Shown here: piece by piece, positions 16,596 through 26,192 of the stretch
Layout: each line of letters starts with the position of its first letter
Numbering within the stretch: position 1 is the stretch's first letter
From: Marinobacterium halophilum
GTDB lineage: Bacteria > Pseudomonadota > Gammaproteobacteria > Pseudomonadales > Balneatricaceae
DNA: 64,000 bases
NCBI RefSeq assembly: GCF_003014615.1
Contig: NZ_PYGI01000018.1
Location: 38,604 to 102,603 of the forward strand
Direction: 5' to 3'
Made by a program: the position numbers and the translations under genes
Notes under the pieces: generated by a model
What the model was told of the DNA's origin: nothing
Databases searched by the model: none
Seen by the model: the letters and a program-made list of their open reading frames with translations, nothing else

Positions 16596-17332
16596 GGTTG
16601 ATGGCTCTGCTTGCGCTTCTACTGTTTCCTGTTGCGCCATTGCTGGCTGCGGATACCGGTATTCCGGCGGTGACGCTGGTCACCGGCGAAGACGGCACAA
16701 CCAATTACAGCGTCACTATTCAGATACTGGCGCTGATGACATTGATGACGTTCCTGCCGGCGATGCTGATGATGATGACGTCGTTCGCCCGCATTATTAT
16801 CGTCTTTGCCATTTTGCGTCAGGCACTCGGCCTGCAGCAGACGCCGTCCAATCAGATTGTTATCGGTCTGTCCCTGTTTCTGACCCTGTTCATCATGTCG
16901 CCGGTACTGGACGAGGTCAATGCCCGTGCCGTGCAGCCCTATATTGCTGAAGAGATGACCCCGCTGGAGGCGTTCAAGGCCGCGGGAGAGCCGTTCCACG
17001 ACTTCATGTTGCGGCAAACGCGGGAAAGCGATTTGAATCTGTTCATGCGCATTTCCAATACGCCACCCATCGAACGCGCAGAGGAACTTCCCTTTACTAT
17101 ACTGATCCCGGCATTCGTGATCAGTGAACTGAAAACGGCGTTCCAGATCGGTTTCATGCTGTTCATTCCATTTCTGGTGATCGACCTGGTGGTGGCCAGT
17201 GTGTTGATGGCGATGGGTATGATGATGCTGTCGCCGGTGATCATTTCGTTGCCGTTCAAAATTATGCTGTTCGTGCTGGTGGATGGTTGGGCAATGGTGG
17301 TCGGCATGCTGGCGGCCAGCTTCGGCATTTAG
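16592..17332 (+). CDS. fliP: Flagellar export gate protein FliP
   Basis: This 246-residue core protein of the type III export gate has an N-terminal signal sequence ending near LLAADT and four transmembrane segments. Conserved family blocks include [19 protein letters not shown] and the C-terminal [16 protein letters not shown] region. The start is a GTG that overlaps the fliO stop. fliQ follows after 8 bases. Confidence 0.97.
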   Translation: MRLMALLALLLFPVAPLLAADTGIPAVTLVTGEDGTTNYSVTIQILALMTLMTFLPAMLMMMTSFARIIIVFAILRQALGLQQTPSNQIVIGLSLFLTLFIMSPVLDEVNARAVQPYIAEEMTPLEAFKAAGEPFHDFMLRQTRESDLNLFMRISNTPPIERAEELPFTILIPAFVISELKTAFQIGFMLFIPFLVIDLVVASVLMAMGMMMLSPVIISLPFKIMLFVLVDGWAMVVGMLAASFGI

Positions 17333-17340
17333 GAGGGTAG

Positions 17341-17610
17341 ATGGATCCGGGATTAACGCTCGACCTCTTTGGCCAGGCACTGTGGCTGGTGGTGATCATT
17401 GTTGCCGTAATTGTGGGACCGGCACTGGCGGTTGGCCTGATCATTTCCGTATTTCAGGCCGCAACCCAGATCAACGAGCAGACGTTGAGCTTTCTGCCGC
17501 GTCTGATTGTGACCTTGCTGGCGCTCATGTGGGCCGGGCCCTGGATCGTGACCAAAATTTCGGATCTCTTCAATTTCCTGTTCCTCAATATCCCGCGTTT
17601 GATCTCATAG
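17341..17610 (+). CDS. fliQ: Flagellar export gate protein FliQ
   Basis: This 89-residue protein has two transmembrane helices separated by the conserved QAATQINEQTLSFLPR loop. It is a gate component that packs against FliP and FliR. GGAGGGT precedes the ATG. The length is exactly typical. Confidence 0.97.
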   Translation: MDPGLTLDLFGQALWLVVIIVAVIVGPALAVGLIISVFQAATQINEQTLSFLPRLIVTLLALMWAGPWIVTKISDLFNFLFLNIPRLIS

Positions 17611-17617
17611 GCTGGTC

Positions 17618-18406
17618 ATGGAACTGAGCCTGCTGCAGATTGAACACTGGGTAAACGGCTTTCTTTGGCCGTTGTTTCGCGTGATGTCCTTTTTCATGGC
17701 GATGCCGATCATCGGAACCCAGATGTTGCCGGTGCGACTGCGTTTGGGGTTGGCACTTGCGGTTACGGTACTGCTGGTGCCGGTGTTGCCGCCGATGCCC
17801 GAGTTTGATGCCTTGTCATTGAAGAACTGGATCGTGGTGGCGCAGCAGGTGCTGATTGGCAGTCTGCTCGGCTTTTCCGCCAATATCCTGCTGCAGAGTT
17901 TTGTCGTCGGCGGGCAGCTGATGGCGATGCAGATGGGTCTTGGCTTCGCCTCCATGACGGACCCGGCCAACGGTGTCAGTGTGGTGATCGTGGCACAGAT
18001 CTACCTGATGCTGGTGATGCTGCTGTTTCTGGGGATGGATGGTCATTTGGTCCTGATCGAGATTCTGGCGCAGAGTTTTCATGTGTTGCCGGTCGGGGCC
18101 GGCAGTGTCAGTCAGGCCACGCTTTGGCATATGGCCCTGTCGGGCGGCTGGCTGTTCATGGCGGCCCTGCTGATGGCGCTGCCGGCGGTGACCGCGTTGC
18201 TGGTGATCAACTTTGCTTTTGGCATCATGACCAAGGCGGCACCCCAGCTGAACATCTTTGCCATCGGGTTTCCGTTTACCATGCTGATGGGGATCGTGAT
18301 CGTTTGGCTCAGTTTGTCCGGTTTTTTCAGCCACTATCAGGTGTTTGCTGCCGAGGCGCTGGGTAATATCGCCGGTTTGCTGACAGTGGAGGGGCCGGGT
18401 GGCTGA
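17618..18406 (+). CDS. fliR: Flagellar export gate protein FliR
   Basis: This 262-residue protein with about six membrane segments includes the FliR stretch FVVGGQLMAMQMGLGFASMTDP. It completes the FliPQR gate. The stop overlaps the GTG start of flhB by 8 bases. Confidence 0.96.
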   Translation: MELSLLQIEHWVNGFLWPLFRVMSFFMAMPIIGTQMLPVRLRLGLALAVTVLLVPVLPPMPEFDALSLKNWIVVAQQVLIGSLLGFSANILLQSFVVGGQLMAMQMGLGFASMTDPANGVSVVIVAQIYLMLVMLLFLGMDGHLVLIEILAQSFHVLPVGAGSVSQATLWHMALSGGWLFMAALLMALPAVTALLVINFAFGIMTKAAPQLNIFAIGFPFTMLMGIVIVWLSLSGFFSHYQVFAAEALGNIAGLLTVEGPGG

Positions 18407-19544
18407 AGAAACGGGTCAGGAAAAAACCGAAGAGCCCACGAGCAAGCGTCTCAATGACGCACGCGAAAAGGGCGATATCCCCCGGTCACGTGAGCTGTCG
18501 GCGACGGTCCTGTTGCTGGCTGCTGCCGCCTCGGCCATCCTTTTTGGCAGCACCGTGGCCAGTACGATGCTGGGGATCATGGTCGACAACTTTGCCCTCG
18601 ATCGGCGTGATATCTTTGATCCGGCACGGATGTTCAGTCATCTGGGAGAGGCTCTATATGCCGGTTTCTTCAGTCTCTGGGGGTTCTATCTGCTGACATT
18701 GCTGGCTGCACTGCTCAGTCCGATTGCGCTGGGAGGGTGGAATTTCAGTGGTCAGGCGGTTCAGCCCAAGGGCAGTCGGCTCAACCCGCTGAGCGGACTG
18801 AAGCGGATGTTTTCGCTTAAGGCGTTGATCGAGCTGGCCAAGGCGTTGGCCAAGTTTTTGCTGGTTGGCTCCTTTGCCATCATGGTGTTGTGGCTGGATC
18901 GCCCCGACCTGGAGGCGTTGGCTCATGAGGCCGTCGAATCGGCGATTGCGCACTCGTTGCAAATCCTGGGCTGGTCCTTTCTGGTGATGAGTCTGTCATT
19001 GATCATCATCTCGCTTATTGATGTGCCGTTTCAGCTGTATGACTACAACAAGAAGCTGAAAATGACGCTGCAGGAGGTCAAGGACGAGATGAAGAACACC
19101 GAGGGCAAGCCCGAGGTGAAGGGGCGTATCCGTCAGCTGCAGCGGGAAATTTCCCAACGTAAAATGATGTCGGCGGTACCTGAAGCCGATGTGGTTATTA
19201 CCAACCCGACCCACTATGCGGTGGCGCTCAAATATGATCAGCAGGGCGGGGGCGCGCCGCGCGTGGTGGCCAAGGGCGCTGACTTTGTTGCCCTCAAGAT
19301 CCGTGAGATCGCTCAGGCACATGATGTGCCGCTGCTGTCGGCTCCTCCCCTGGCGCGTGCGTTGTATCATGCGGCTGAAATCGATGACGAGATTCCAGCC
19401 GGTTTGTACCAGTCGGTTGCGCAGGTATTGGCCTATGTCTATCAGCTCAAGCGTTATCGGCAGCGCCTTGAAGAGGCTCCGGCCCCGCTCAAGGATGATG
19501 ATCTGGATATCCCCGAGGAATTCCGTCAAGATCCACCGGATTAA
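18399..19544 (+). CDS. flhB: Flagellar export switch protein FlhB
   Basis: This 381-residue membrane protein controls the change from hook to filament export. It opens with the standard EKTEEPTSKRL motif, has four transmembrane helices, and carries the self-cleavage site NPTH at residues 269-272, followed by the C-terminal FlhB-CC domain. It starts with GTG within the end of fliR. The stop lies one base before the sigma54 promoter for flhA. Compare the stand-alone FlhB-CC-like protein at 31677-31958. Confidence 0.97.
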   Translation: MAEETGQEKTEEPTSKRLNDAREKGDIPRSRELSATVLLLAAAASAILFGSTVASTMLGIMVDNFALDRRDIFDPARMFSHLGEALYAGFFSLWGFYLLTLLAALLSPIALGGWNFSGQAVQPKGSRLNPLSGLKRMFSLKALIELAKALAKFLLVGSFAIMVLWLDRPDLEALAHEAVESAIAHSLQILGWSFLVMSLSLIIISLIDVPFQLYDYNKKLKMTLQEVKDEMKNTEGKPEVKGRIRQLQREISQRKMMSAVPEADVVITNPTHYAVALKYDQQGGGAPRVVAKGADFVALKIREIAQAHDVPLLSAPPLARALYHAAEIDDEIPAGLYQSVAQVLAYVYQLKRYRQRLEEAPAPLKDDDLDIPEEFRQDPPD

Positions 19545-19545
19545 T

Positions 19546-19561
19546 TGGCGGGCTTCTTGCA
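19546..19561 (+). promoter_or_regulatory. sigma54 promoter upstream of flhA
   Basis: TGGCGGGCTTCTTGCA matches the -24/-12 consensus at TGGC, G7 and TTGCA with exact spacing. It starts directly after the flhB stop, and transcription would start near 19573, leaving a leader of about 114 AT-rich bases to the flhA GTG. In Pseudomonas flhA-flhF-fleN is a FleQ/RpoN class II operon. Confidence 0.8.
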
Positions 19562-19686
19562 TGCTTTATATTTAGGCGCGTGTAATTGTCAAAAAAACAT
19601 CAGCTACGCCGTTTTTACTATTGATCCCCACATTTTTAAGCGGGTCATTCCCATATTTATTGTTTTTTTGACACCTTGGAGGGAGC

Positions 19687-21795
19687 GTGGAGCGCGAAGT
19701 CATCCTGAATAATGTTCGTGGCCTGACACAGGGGAACGTGGGCATTCCCCTGTTGCTGCTGGTTATTCTGGCCATGGTTACTTTGCCCATGCCACCCTTC
19801 CTGCTCGACGTTTTCTTCACGTTCAATATCGCGCTGTCGATTGTAGTGCTTCTGGTCAGTATCTACGCCCTGCGGCCGCTGGATTTTGCTGTATTCCCGA
19901 CGATTCTATTGACGGCAACGCTGTTGCGGCTGGCGTTGAACGTTGCCTCGACACGCGTGGTGTTGCTCTTTGGTCATGAAGGGGGCGATGCGGCCGGTAA
20001 GGTCATCGAGGCGTTCGGCGACGTTGTAGTGGGTGGCAACTACGTGGTCGGTATCGTTGTGTTCATGATCCTGGTGATCATCAACTTTGTGGTCGTGACC
20101 AAGGGTGCCGGGCGTATTTCCGAAGTCAGCGCCCGCTTCACGCTGGATGCGATGCCGGGTAAGCAGATGGCCATTGATGCTGACCTTAATGCCGGCCTGA
20201 TCAATCAGGACGAGGCACGCGATCGGCGTCGCGAAGTCACGCAGGAGGCGGATTTCTACGGCTCCATGGACGGTGCATCCAAGTTCGTGCGCGGTGATGC
20301 CGTGGCCGGCATCATGATTCTGGTGATCAACCTGCTGGGTGGCCTGGGTATCGGCATGGTGCAGCATGACCTGAGCTTCAGCCTGGCGCTGGAATACTAT
20401 TCCCTGCTGACCATTGGTGATGGTCTGGTCGCACAGATTCCGTCGCTATTGCTGTCGACGGCGGCAGCAGTCATGGTGACCCGTGCGAACTCATCTGAAG
20501 CGATGGGGGCGCAGGTATTTCGCCAGATGTTTGCCGCGCCGCGTGCACTGAGCGTGGCAGCTGTCATACTGTTTGTGATGGGCATTGTGCCGGGTATGCC
20601 GCATGTGGCATTCATTAGCCTGGCGCTGTGTGCCGGTGGTGCTGCCTGGTGGATCCACCGTGAAGAGCAGCGCAAGGTTGCAGTGGCGGCAGAACAGGCC
20701 GATGCTGCAGCGGAGCCTGAAACCAGGCCCAGCGAAGATAATCGCGAGCTGGGCTGGGATGATGTGATGCCAGTGGACATGATCGGCCTGGAAGTGGGCT
20801 ATCGCCTTATTCCGATGGTCGACAAGATGCAGGGCGGTCAACTGTTGGGGCGGATCAAGGGGGTGCGCAAGAAACTATCCCAGGATCTGGGCTTTCTGGT
20901 GCCGTCGGTGCATATTCGCGACAACCTTGACCTGTTGCCCGGAGCATATCGCATTACCCTGATGGGGGTGATTGCCGGTGAAGCGGAAATCTATCCGGAT
21001 CGGGAATTGGCAATCAACCCGGGGCAGGTATTCGGGGATCTGAACGGGATTAACGTCAGGGACCCGGCCTTTGGTCTGGAAGCGGTCTGGATCGAGAAGA
21101 ACCACAAGGAACATGCGCAGACACTGGGTTACACCGTCGTCGATGCCAGTACTGTGGTTGCCACGCACATCAATCAGGTGTTGCAGATGCACGCGCATGA
21201 ACTGCTTGGTCATGAGGAAGTGCAGCAGTTGCTGGACCTTCTGACCAAGTCTTCACCGAAACTGGTGGAGGAGTTGGTACCGAAGAAATTGTCGATCAGT
21301 GCGCTGTTGAAGGTATTGCAGAATCTGCTGATGGAGCAGGTGCCGCTGAAGGACTTCCGTTCCATCGCCGAAGCGTTGGCCGAAGCGGTGCAACGTACGC
21401 AGGACCCACTGGCGCTAACGGCAGCGGTTCGGGTGGCAATTTCACGTCTGATTGTACAGACCATCAATGGTTCCGAAGCGGAACTGGCGGTGATTACCCT
21501 GGAGCCGTCGCTGGAACAGATGCTGCTGGGGTCCATGCAGCAGGGGCAGGCGGATGCCGGTCTGGCACTGGAGCCGGGTATGGCCGAGCGTCTGCAGCGT
21601 TCATTGGCAGACGCGGCTCAGCGTCAGGAGATGGCCGGCAAACCGTCGGTATTACTGGTTGCTGCGCCAGTGCGGCCATTGATGGCGAAATTTGTCCGTT
21701 ATGGTGAACACCAGATTCATGTACTCTCCTATCAGGAGATCCCGGAAAACAAGAAAGTCACCATCGTCGCCACAGTTGGTGGGCAAAATGGCTAG
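19687..21795 (+). CDS. flhA: Flagellar export apparatus protein FlhA
   Basis: This 702-residue protein has eight predicted transmembrane helices in the first half, including the conserved FHIPEP-type region (LNVASTRVVLLFGHEG; DLNAGLINQDEARDRRREV), and a large cytoplasmic export-platform domain in the second half. FlhA docks chaperone-substrate complexes and uses the proton gradient. The GTG start follows TTGGAGGGA. The leader of 142 bases between flhB and flhA contains the sigma54 promoter and no gene. Confidence 0.97.
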   Translation: MEREVILNNVRGLTQGNVGIPLLLLVILAMVTLPMPPFLLDVFFTFNIALSIVVLLVSIYALRPLDFAVFPTILLTATLLRLALNVASTRVVLLFGHEGGDAAGKVIEAFGDVVVGGNYVVGIVVFMILVIINFVVVTKGAGRISEVSARFTLDAMPGKQMAIDADLNAGLINQDEARDRRREVTQEADFYGSMDGASKFVRGDAVAGIMILVINLLGGLGIGMVQHDLSFSLALEYYSLLTIGDGLVAQIPSLLLSTAAAVMVTRANSSEAMGAQVFRQMFAAPRALSVAAVILFVMGIVPGMPHVAFISLALCAGGAAWWIHREEQRKVAVAAEQADAAAEPETRPSEDNRELGWDDVMPVDMIGLEVGYRLIPMVDKMQGGQLLGRIKGVRKKLSQDLGFLVPSVHIRDNLDLLPGAYRITLMGVIAGEAEIYPDRELAINPGQVFGDLNGINVRDPAFGLEAVWIEKNHKEHAQTLGYTVVDASTVVATHINQVLQMHAHELLGHEEVQQLLDLLTKSSPKLVEELVPKKLSISALLKVLQNLLMEQVPLKDFRSIAEALAEAVQRTQDPLALTAAVRVAISRLIVQTINGSEAELAVITLEPSLEQMLLGSMQQGQADAGLALEPGMAERLQRSLADAAQRQEMAGKPSVLLVAAPVRPLMAKFVRYGEHQIHVLSYQEIPENKKVTIVATVGGQNG

Positions 21796-21819
21796 GGTTT
21801 GGCGACAGGCGGCCGATAA
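21793..21819 (+). promoter_or_regulatory. sigma28-like (FliA) promoter candidate at flhF
   Basis: TAGGGTTT, 11 bases, then a perfect GCCGATAA match the sigma28 layout TAAAGTTT-N11-GCCGATAA (6 of 8 and 8 of 8). It lies across the flhA stop and the 33-base gap before flhF. The predicted start would be within a few bases of the flhF ATG and would leave little or no RBS, so it may serve fleN and fliA or be fortuitous. Confidence 0.4.
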
Positions 21820-21828
21820 GGGAAGGAT

Positions 21829-23316
21829 ATGAAAGTAAAACGTATCTTTGCACCGGATATGCGTCAGGCCATGCGTCGGGTTCGAGAAGAGATCGGACCG
21901 GATGCGGTGATCATCTCCAACCACCGGGTAGCCGGTGGTGTTGAAGTTGTCGCGGCGCGTGAGGATGAATATGAGGCGGCCCAGGCCGAGCTCAAGCGTA
22001 GCCGTGCCGCGCGTGCACCGACAGAGCGCCGGGAAGAGCAGATTCGTATCCTGACGGGCGCGCATTCGCACCAGTCTGAACAGGCCAGCCGTAATGCGGC
22101 GCTGGAAGAAGAACTGAACAAGACGCGGGCACGCATTGCCGAGGCCAGTCAGCGCATGGCTGAGCCCGAGGTGCGAGCAGATCGCAACGTCAATCGACAA
22201 ATCAACGATGAAGATGACGAGGATTTGCGCTCCATTCTTGAGTCGTTGAAGGCGCGTAATCGTCGCCGCGATGCGAGAGCGCCGGAGACCTCCTCCGTAC
22301 CCGAAATTGACCCTCCCCGCGCACCGCGATCACCGCCACGGCGAGAACCGGCGTTTCAGCCGGAGCCGCTGCCGATCGAGGAAGATCCGGCACTGCGCAG
22401 CATGCAGCAGGAGATTCAGGAGCTGCGTCAGATGTTGCAGCAGAGCAGTGTGCGAGAACCGGTCGTTGCTCGGCCGGCTGCGCCGGTAGAGCCTGCAGCG
22501 CGTCATGTTCAGGTTGCGCGCCACTTGCAGCAGCTGGGGTTGGGCTCGTCGCTGGTGCGTCAACTGATGAGCGGCGTCGAGCCTGAACTGGCGTCTGACA
22601 AAGCCTGGCGTAATGCACTGGCACGGCTGGCTGACGCTCTGCCGGTCCTGGGTGAAGAGTTGGTCGAGCGTGGCGGCATGATCGTGTTTGTAGGTCCTAC
22701 CGGGGTTGGCAAAACGACAACGATCGGCAAGTTGGCAGCCCGTCATGTATTACAACATGGCAGCTCCAGCGTTGCTCTGGTCACCACCGACTGCTTCCGT
22801 ATCGCTGCACATGAACAGCTGAAAACCTTCGGGCGTATTCTTGATGTACCCGTACGTGTCGTCGATGAGACTCATAGCCTGGAAGAGGTGTTGCAAAGTC
22901 TCAGAAACAAGCGGCTGGTGCTGATCGATACGGCCGGTATGAATGCGTCGGACCCGCAAGGGCAGTTGCAGATGCAAATGTTGTCCGGGGTCACGCTCAG
23001 ATTGAAAAAACTGCTGGTACTATCATGCTCCAGTCAGCTGCAGTTGATGCGCAATGCGTATGACAACTACTCCGAGCTGGGGTTGCAGGGGTGTGTGTTG
23101 AGCAAAACGGACGAGTCCGGCAGTCTGGGCGAGGCGCTGACGCTGGTGGTCGAAAAGCAATTGCCGATCGCCTACGTCACTGATGGGCAGAAAATACCTG
23201 ATGATATCGGTATTGCCCAACGCAATGATTTGGTCAGCCGTACCGTTGTCATCGCTCAGCGCAGTGCGCAGCAATCGGATGACGGGTTTGACGACTCGAC
23301 ATTCCGGACGGGCTAA
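21829..23316 (+). CDS. flhF: Flagellar placement GTPase FlhF
   Basis: This 495-residue SRP-type GTPase sets the place of the polar flagellum. The N-terminus (MKVKRIFAPDMRQAMRRV) is typical. A basic/Pro-rich variable region (about residues 60-220) precedes the NG domain, whose G1 motif GPTGVGKTT starts at residue 289. VTTDCFRIAAHEQL and LIDTAGMN follow. GGAAGGA precedes the ATG. Overproduction of FlhF in related bacteria raises flagellar number and is opposed by the neighbour FleN. Confidence 0.96.
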   Translation: MKVKRIFAPDMRQAMRRVREEIGPDAVIISNHRVAGGVEVVAAREDEYEAAQAELKRSRAARAPTERREEQIRILTGAHSHQSEQASRNAALEEELNKTRARIAEASQRMAEPEVRADRNVNRQINDEDDEDLRSILESLKARNRRRDARAPETSSVPEIDPPRAPRSPPRREPAFQPEPLPIEEDPALRSMQQEIQELRQMLQQSSVREPVVARPAAPVEPAARHVQVARHLQQLGLGSSLVRQLMSGVEPELASDKAWRNALARLADALPVLGEELVERGGMIVFVGPTGVGKTTTIGKLAARHVLQHGSSSVALVTTDCFRIAAHEQLKTFGRILDVPVRVVDETHSLEEVLQSLRNKRLVLIDTAGMNASDPQGQLQMQMLSGVTLRLKKLLVLSCSSQLQLMRNAYDNYSELGLQGCVLSKTDESGSLGEALTLVVEKQLPIAYVTDGQKIPDDIGIAQRNDLVSRTVVIAQRSAQQSDDGFDDSTFRTG

Positions 23317-23326
23317 GGAGTAGTTG

Positions 23327-24151
23327 ATGAAACAGACCCATCCCGTGAAAGTGATTGCCGTGACCGGTGGCAAGGGCGGTGTCGGTAAAACCAATGTGTC
23401 GGTCAATCTGGCGACCGCACTGGGCGAAATGGGGCGCAGAGTGGTGCTCATGGATGCTGACCTGGGGCTGGCGAATGTCGATGTGATGCTGGGGCTGCGT
23501 GCCAAGCAGAACATCTCCGACGTACTGTCGGGGCAATGCTCATTGCGTGAAGTGATGGTGCCGGCAGGAGACAACTTCTGGATTGTGCCCGCAGCGTCGG
23601 GGACCCAGGAAATGACCGCACTGAGTGCACATGAGCATGCTGAACTGATTCATGCATTCAATGACATCGCCGATGATCTGGACGTATTGGTAATTGATAC
23701 GGCCGCCGGTATTTCCGACTCGGTAGTCAGTTTTGTGCGGGCGGCGCAGGAAGTGCTGGTGGTCGTCTGCGATGAGCCTACATCGATTACCGATGCCTAT
23801 GCGCTGATTAAGCTGCTGAACCGGGATTATCATATGACCCGGTTTCGTGTCTTGGCGAACATGGTTCGGACCGATACGGAGGGGCGCAGCATGTTCAATA
23901 AACTGTTGACGGTTACCGACAGATTTCTTGACGTGACGCTTCAATACGTTGGCTCAATACCTTATGATGAATCGGTTCGCAAAGCCGTACAAAAACAAAG
24001 GGCTGTACTCAAGGCCTTTCCTCAGGAAAGGGCTTCCCTTGCCTTTCGTCAGCTGGCCAACAAGGTTGATGGCTGGCCGGTCAGTTCCAGTCCCAGGGGG
24101 CACCTGGAATTCTTTGTTGAACGGCTCGTGCAAGGCGCGCGCCTACCTTGA
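23327..24151 (+). CDS. fleN: Flagellar number regulator FleN/FlhG (MinD-like ATPase)
   Basis: This 274-residue MinD/ParA-type ATPase has the deviant Walker A motif GGKGGVGKT, with Lys16 and Lys21. DADLGLANVDVMLGL follows, and the C-terminal part contains the membrane-binding helix region expected of FlhG. In Pseudomonas FleN restrains FleQ so that a single polar flagellum forms. I use the ATG at 23327, behind AAGGAG, rather than the TTG one codon earlier. The stop is 11 bases before the fliA ATG. Confidence 0.95.
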   Translation: MKQTHPVKVIAVTGGKGGVGKTNVSVNLATALGEMGRRVVLMDADLGLANVDVMLGLRAKQNISDVLSGQCSLREVMVPAGDNFWIVPAASGTQEMTALSAHEHAELIHAFNDIADDLDVLVIDTAAGISDSVVSFVRAAQEVLVVVCDEPTSITDAYALIKLLNRDYHMTRFRVLANMVRTDTEGRSMFNKLLTVTDRFLDVTLQYVGSIPYDESVRKAVQKQRAVLKAFPQERASLAFRQLANKVDGWPVSSSPRGHLEFFVERLVQGARLP

Positions 24152-24162
24152 AAGAAGCGTAT

Positions 24163-24873
24163 ATGTACAACGTAGTGGAGTTTAGGTCAGGCCAGGAGTT
24201 GATTCATGAGTATGCCCCGCTCGTACGGCGCATAGCTCATCACCTGATGGCGCGGCTACCGAGCCATGTTGTACTGGATGATCTTATTCAGGCCGGCATG
24301 ATGGGACTACTGGAAGCAGCCAGCCGTTATGATGCCGGCAAGGGAGCCAGTTTTGAAACCTACGCCGGTATCCGCATCCGTGGTGCCATTATTGATGAGG
24401 TGCGCAGGGGAGACTGGACACCGCGTTCGGTACACCGCAATGCACGCCGTGTCAGTGGTGCCATGGCCGAGGTGGAGCAGCGTACAGGGCGCGATGCCTC
24501 TGACGCCGAGGTGGCTGCCGAGCTCGGGATAGGGGTCGCCGAATATCATGGCTTGTTACAGGATTCGGTAGACAGTCGACTGTTCAGCTATGATCAGCTG
24601 ACAGACATGAGCGAGGATACTCCCGCCGAGCAGTTTATCGCTGCCGAGCCGGACCCCGGGCATGAGCTGGAAAGTGATGTGTTCAAACAGGCACTGATAC
24701 GTGCGATCGGTGCTTTGCCTGAGCGTGAACGGCTGGTGCTGTCGTTGTATTATGACGAAGAGCTGAACCTCAAGGAAATTGGTCAGGTATTGGGCGTCAG
24801 CGAGTCCAGAGTTAGCCAGATCCACAGCCAGGCAGCACTACGGCTTAGGGGACGGTTGCGGGACTGGCGCTGA
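24163..24873 (+). CDS. fliA: RNA polymerase sigma28 factor FliA
   Basis: This 236-residue sigma factor directs transcription of late flagellar and chemotaxis genes. Region 2 (APLVRRIAHHLMARLPSHV, DDLIQAGMMGLLEAA), region 3 and region 4 (YYDEELNLKEIGQVLGVSESRVSQIHSQA) are all present. The ATG at 24163 is preferred to an in-frame TTG at 24148 that overlaps the end of fleN, although its RBS (GAAAG) is weak. cheY follows after 59 bases. Confidence 0.96.
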   Translation: MYNVVEFRSGQELIHEYAPLVRRIAHHLMARLPSHVVLDDLIQAGMMGLLEAASRYDAGKGASFETYAGIRIRGAIIDEVRRGDWTPRSVHRNARRVSGAMAEVEQRTGRDASDAEVAAELGIGVAEYHGLLQDSVDSRLFSYDQLTDMSEDTPAEQFIAAEPDPGHELESDVFKQALIRAIGALPERERLVLSLYYDEELNLKEIGQVLGVSESRVSQIHSQAALRLRGRLRDWR

Positions 24874-24932
24874 ATATCTGACCTGCTTGCAGGGTATCGC
24901 TTAGAGGTGTTTTCTGAATTGGGAGAAGTGTC

Positions 24933-25319
24933 TTGAAAAAAGACATCAAAATACTTGTTGTAGACGATTTTTCTACGATGAGACGCATCATTAAAAACCT
25001 GCTGCGCGACCTTGGGTTCACCAATGTTGACGAAGCGGACGATGGTAAAACCGCATTGCCGATCCTGAAACAGGGCCATGTGGATTTCCTGATTACCGAC
25101 TGGAACATGCCTGAAATGACCGGCATCGACCTGCTGAAGACCGTACGTGCAGATCCGTCTTTGGTGCATATTCCGGTATTGATGGTCACCGCAGAAGCGA
25201 AGCGTGAGCAGATCATTGCGGCAGCTCAGGCCGGTGTTAACGGCTATGTCGTAAAACCGTTTACCGCTGCAGTACTTAAGGAAAAGATCGATAAGATCTT
25301 TGAACGCATCGAGGGCTAA
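24933..25319 (+). CDS. cheY: Chemotaxis response regulator CheY
   Basis: This 128-residue single-domain receiver has the acidic pair D11/D12, phosphorylation site D56 (ITDWNMP), T86 and K108. It carries the signal from CheA to FliM. It starts with TTG, nine bases after GGGAG; no ATG is available. It heads cheYZAB directly downstream of fliA. Confidence 0.97.
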   Translation: MKKDIKILVVDDFSTMRRIIKNLLRDLGFTNVDEADDGKTALPILKQGHVDFLITDWNMPEMTGIDLLKTVRADPSLVHIPVLMVTAEAKREQIIAAAQAGVNGYVVKPFTAAVLKEKIDKIFERIEG

Positions 25320-25340
25320 CAGCGTTAGCGGGGAGTTTTG

Positions 25341-26180
25341 ATGGCAGCGCAAACAGCCAGCAAAGTAGATTTCAACGGCTTCGACGAGTTCTTACGTGAC
25401 CGTGCTCAGGCACTGGTTGCAGAACTCGAGGCCGGTAACTTGCCTGAGGCGATGGGGCTGATTAACGAGCTTCAGTTTGCTCGTCACCAGGTGTTTTACA
25501 ACGAAGTGGGTCATTTGACCCGCGGTCTACATGAGGCGATAAAAGCGTTTTCCATCGATATGGGCGACCATATGCCAGCGGCAGGCGGTGATGTGGCCGA
25601 CGGTTTTGGTGATGCGTCTGATCGATTGAGTTATGTTATCGAGCTGACGGAAAAAAATTCCCATGACACCATGGATCGGGTCGATCGTTCACTGAGCCTG
25701 GTCGACAAGCTGGACCAGCAGAGCGAGCGTTTCAAGGAACTGCTGCTGTTGGTTGGTCAGCTGGAAGATGAATTCAGCGCCCTCGATGGGGTTTACGACC
25801 GCACCTGCGATTTGAAAAACCAGTCGGAAATGACCATTGCCGAGCTGCGTACGACCCTGACCGACATTCTGGTATCCCAGAGTGTGCAGGATATTACCGG
25901 CCAGCTGATCCGGCGCGTAATCACGTTGGTGACGCAGGTGGAAGGCCAGCTGGTCAAGTTGATGGATATGGCCGCCAAGGTCGAGCGTCTTAGCAGTCTG
26001 GAAGGTGTTGCCGGGTCAATGGCTACACCCCAGACAGAAGCACCAGCGACGACTACCCCGGCTGCGGACAAGAAAGTGGACCCTATTAAGGCGGAAGGCC
26101 CCCAGCTGCCCAAGGGTAACCAGGATGTGCTGTGTGATCAGGACGGTGTTGACGACCTGCTTTCCAGTCTGGGATTTTGA
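25341..26180 (+). CDS. cheZ: Chemotaxis phosphatase CheZ
   Basis: This 279-residue, mostly helical protein dephosphorylates CheY-P. The catalytic Gln is in the conserved VSQSVQDITGQLIRRV block, and the C-terminal CheY-binding helix (VDDLLSSLGF) is present at the very end. An Ala/Thr/Pro-rich linker separates the two. ATG 25341 follows GGGAG. Confidence 0.95.
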   Translation: MAAQTASKVDFNGFDEFLRDRAQALVAELEAGNLPEAMGLINELQFARHQVFYNEVGHLTRGLHEAIKAFSIDMGDHMPAAGGDVADGFGDASDRLSYVIELTEKNSHDTMDRVDRSLSLVDKLDQQSERFKELLLLVGQLEDEFSALDGVYDRTCDLKNQSEMTIAELRTTLTDILVSQSVQDITGQLIRRVITLVTQVEGQLVKLMDMAAKVERLSSLEGVAGSMATPQTEAPATTTPAADKKVDPIKAEGPQLPKGNQDVLCDQDGVDDLLSSLGF

Positions 26181-26192
26181 TAGGAGTTCCCC

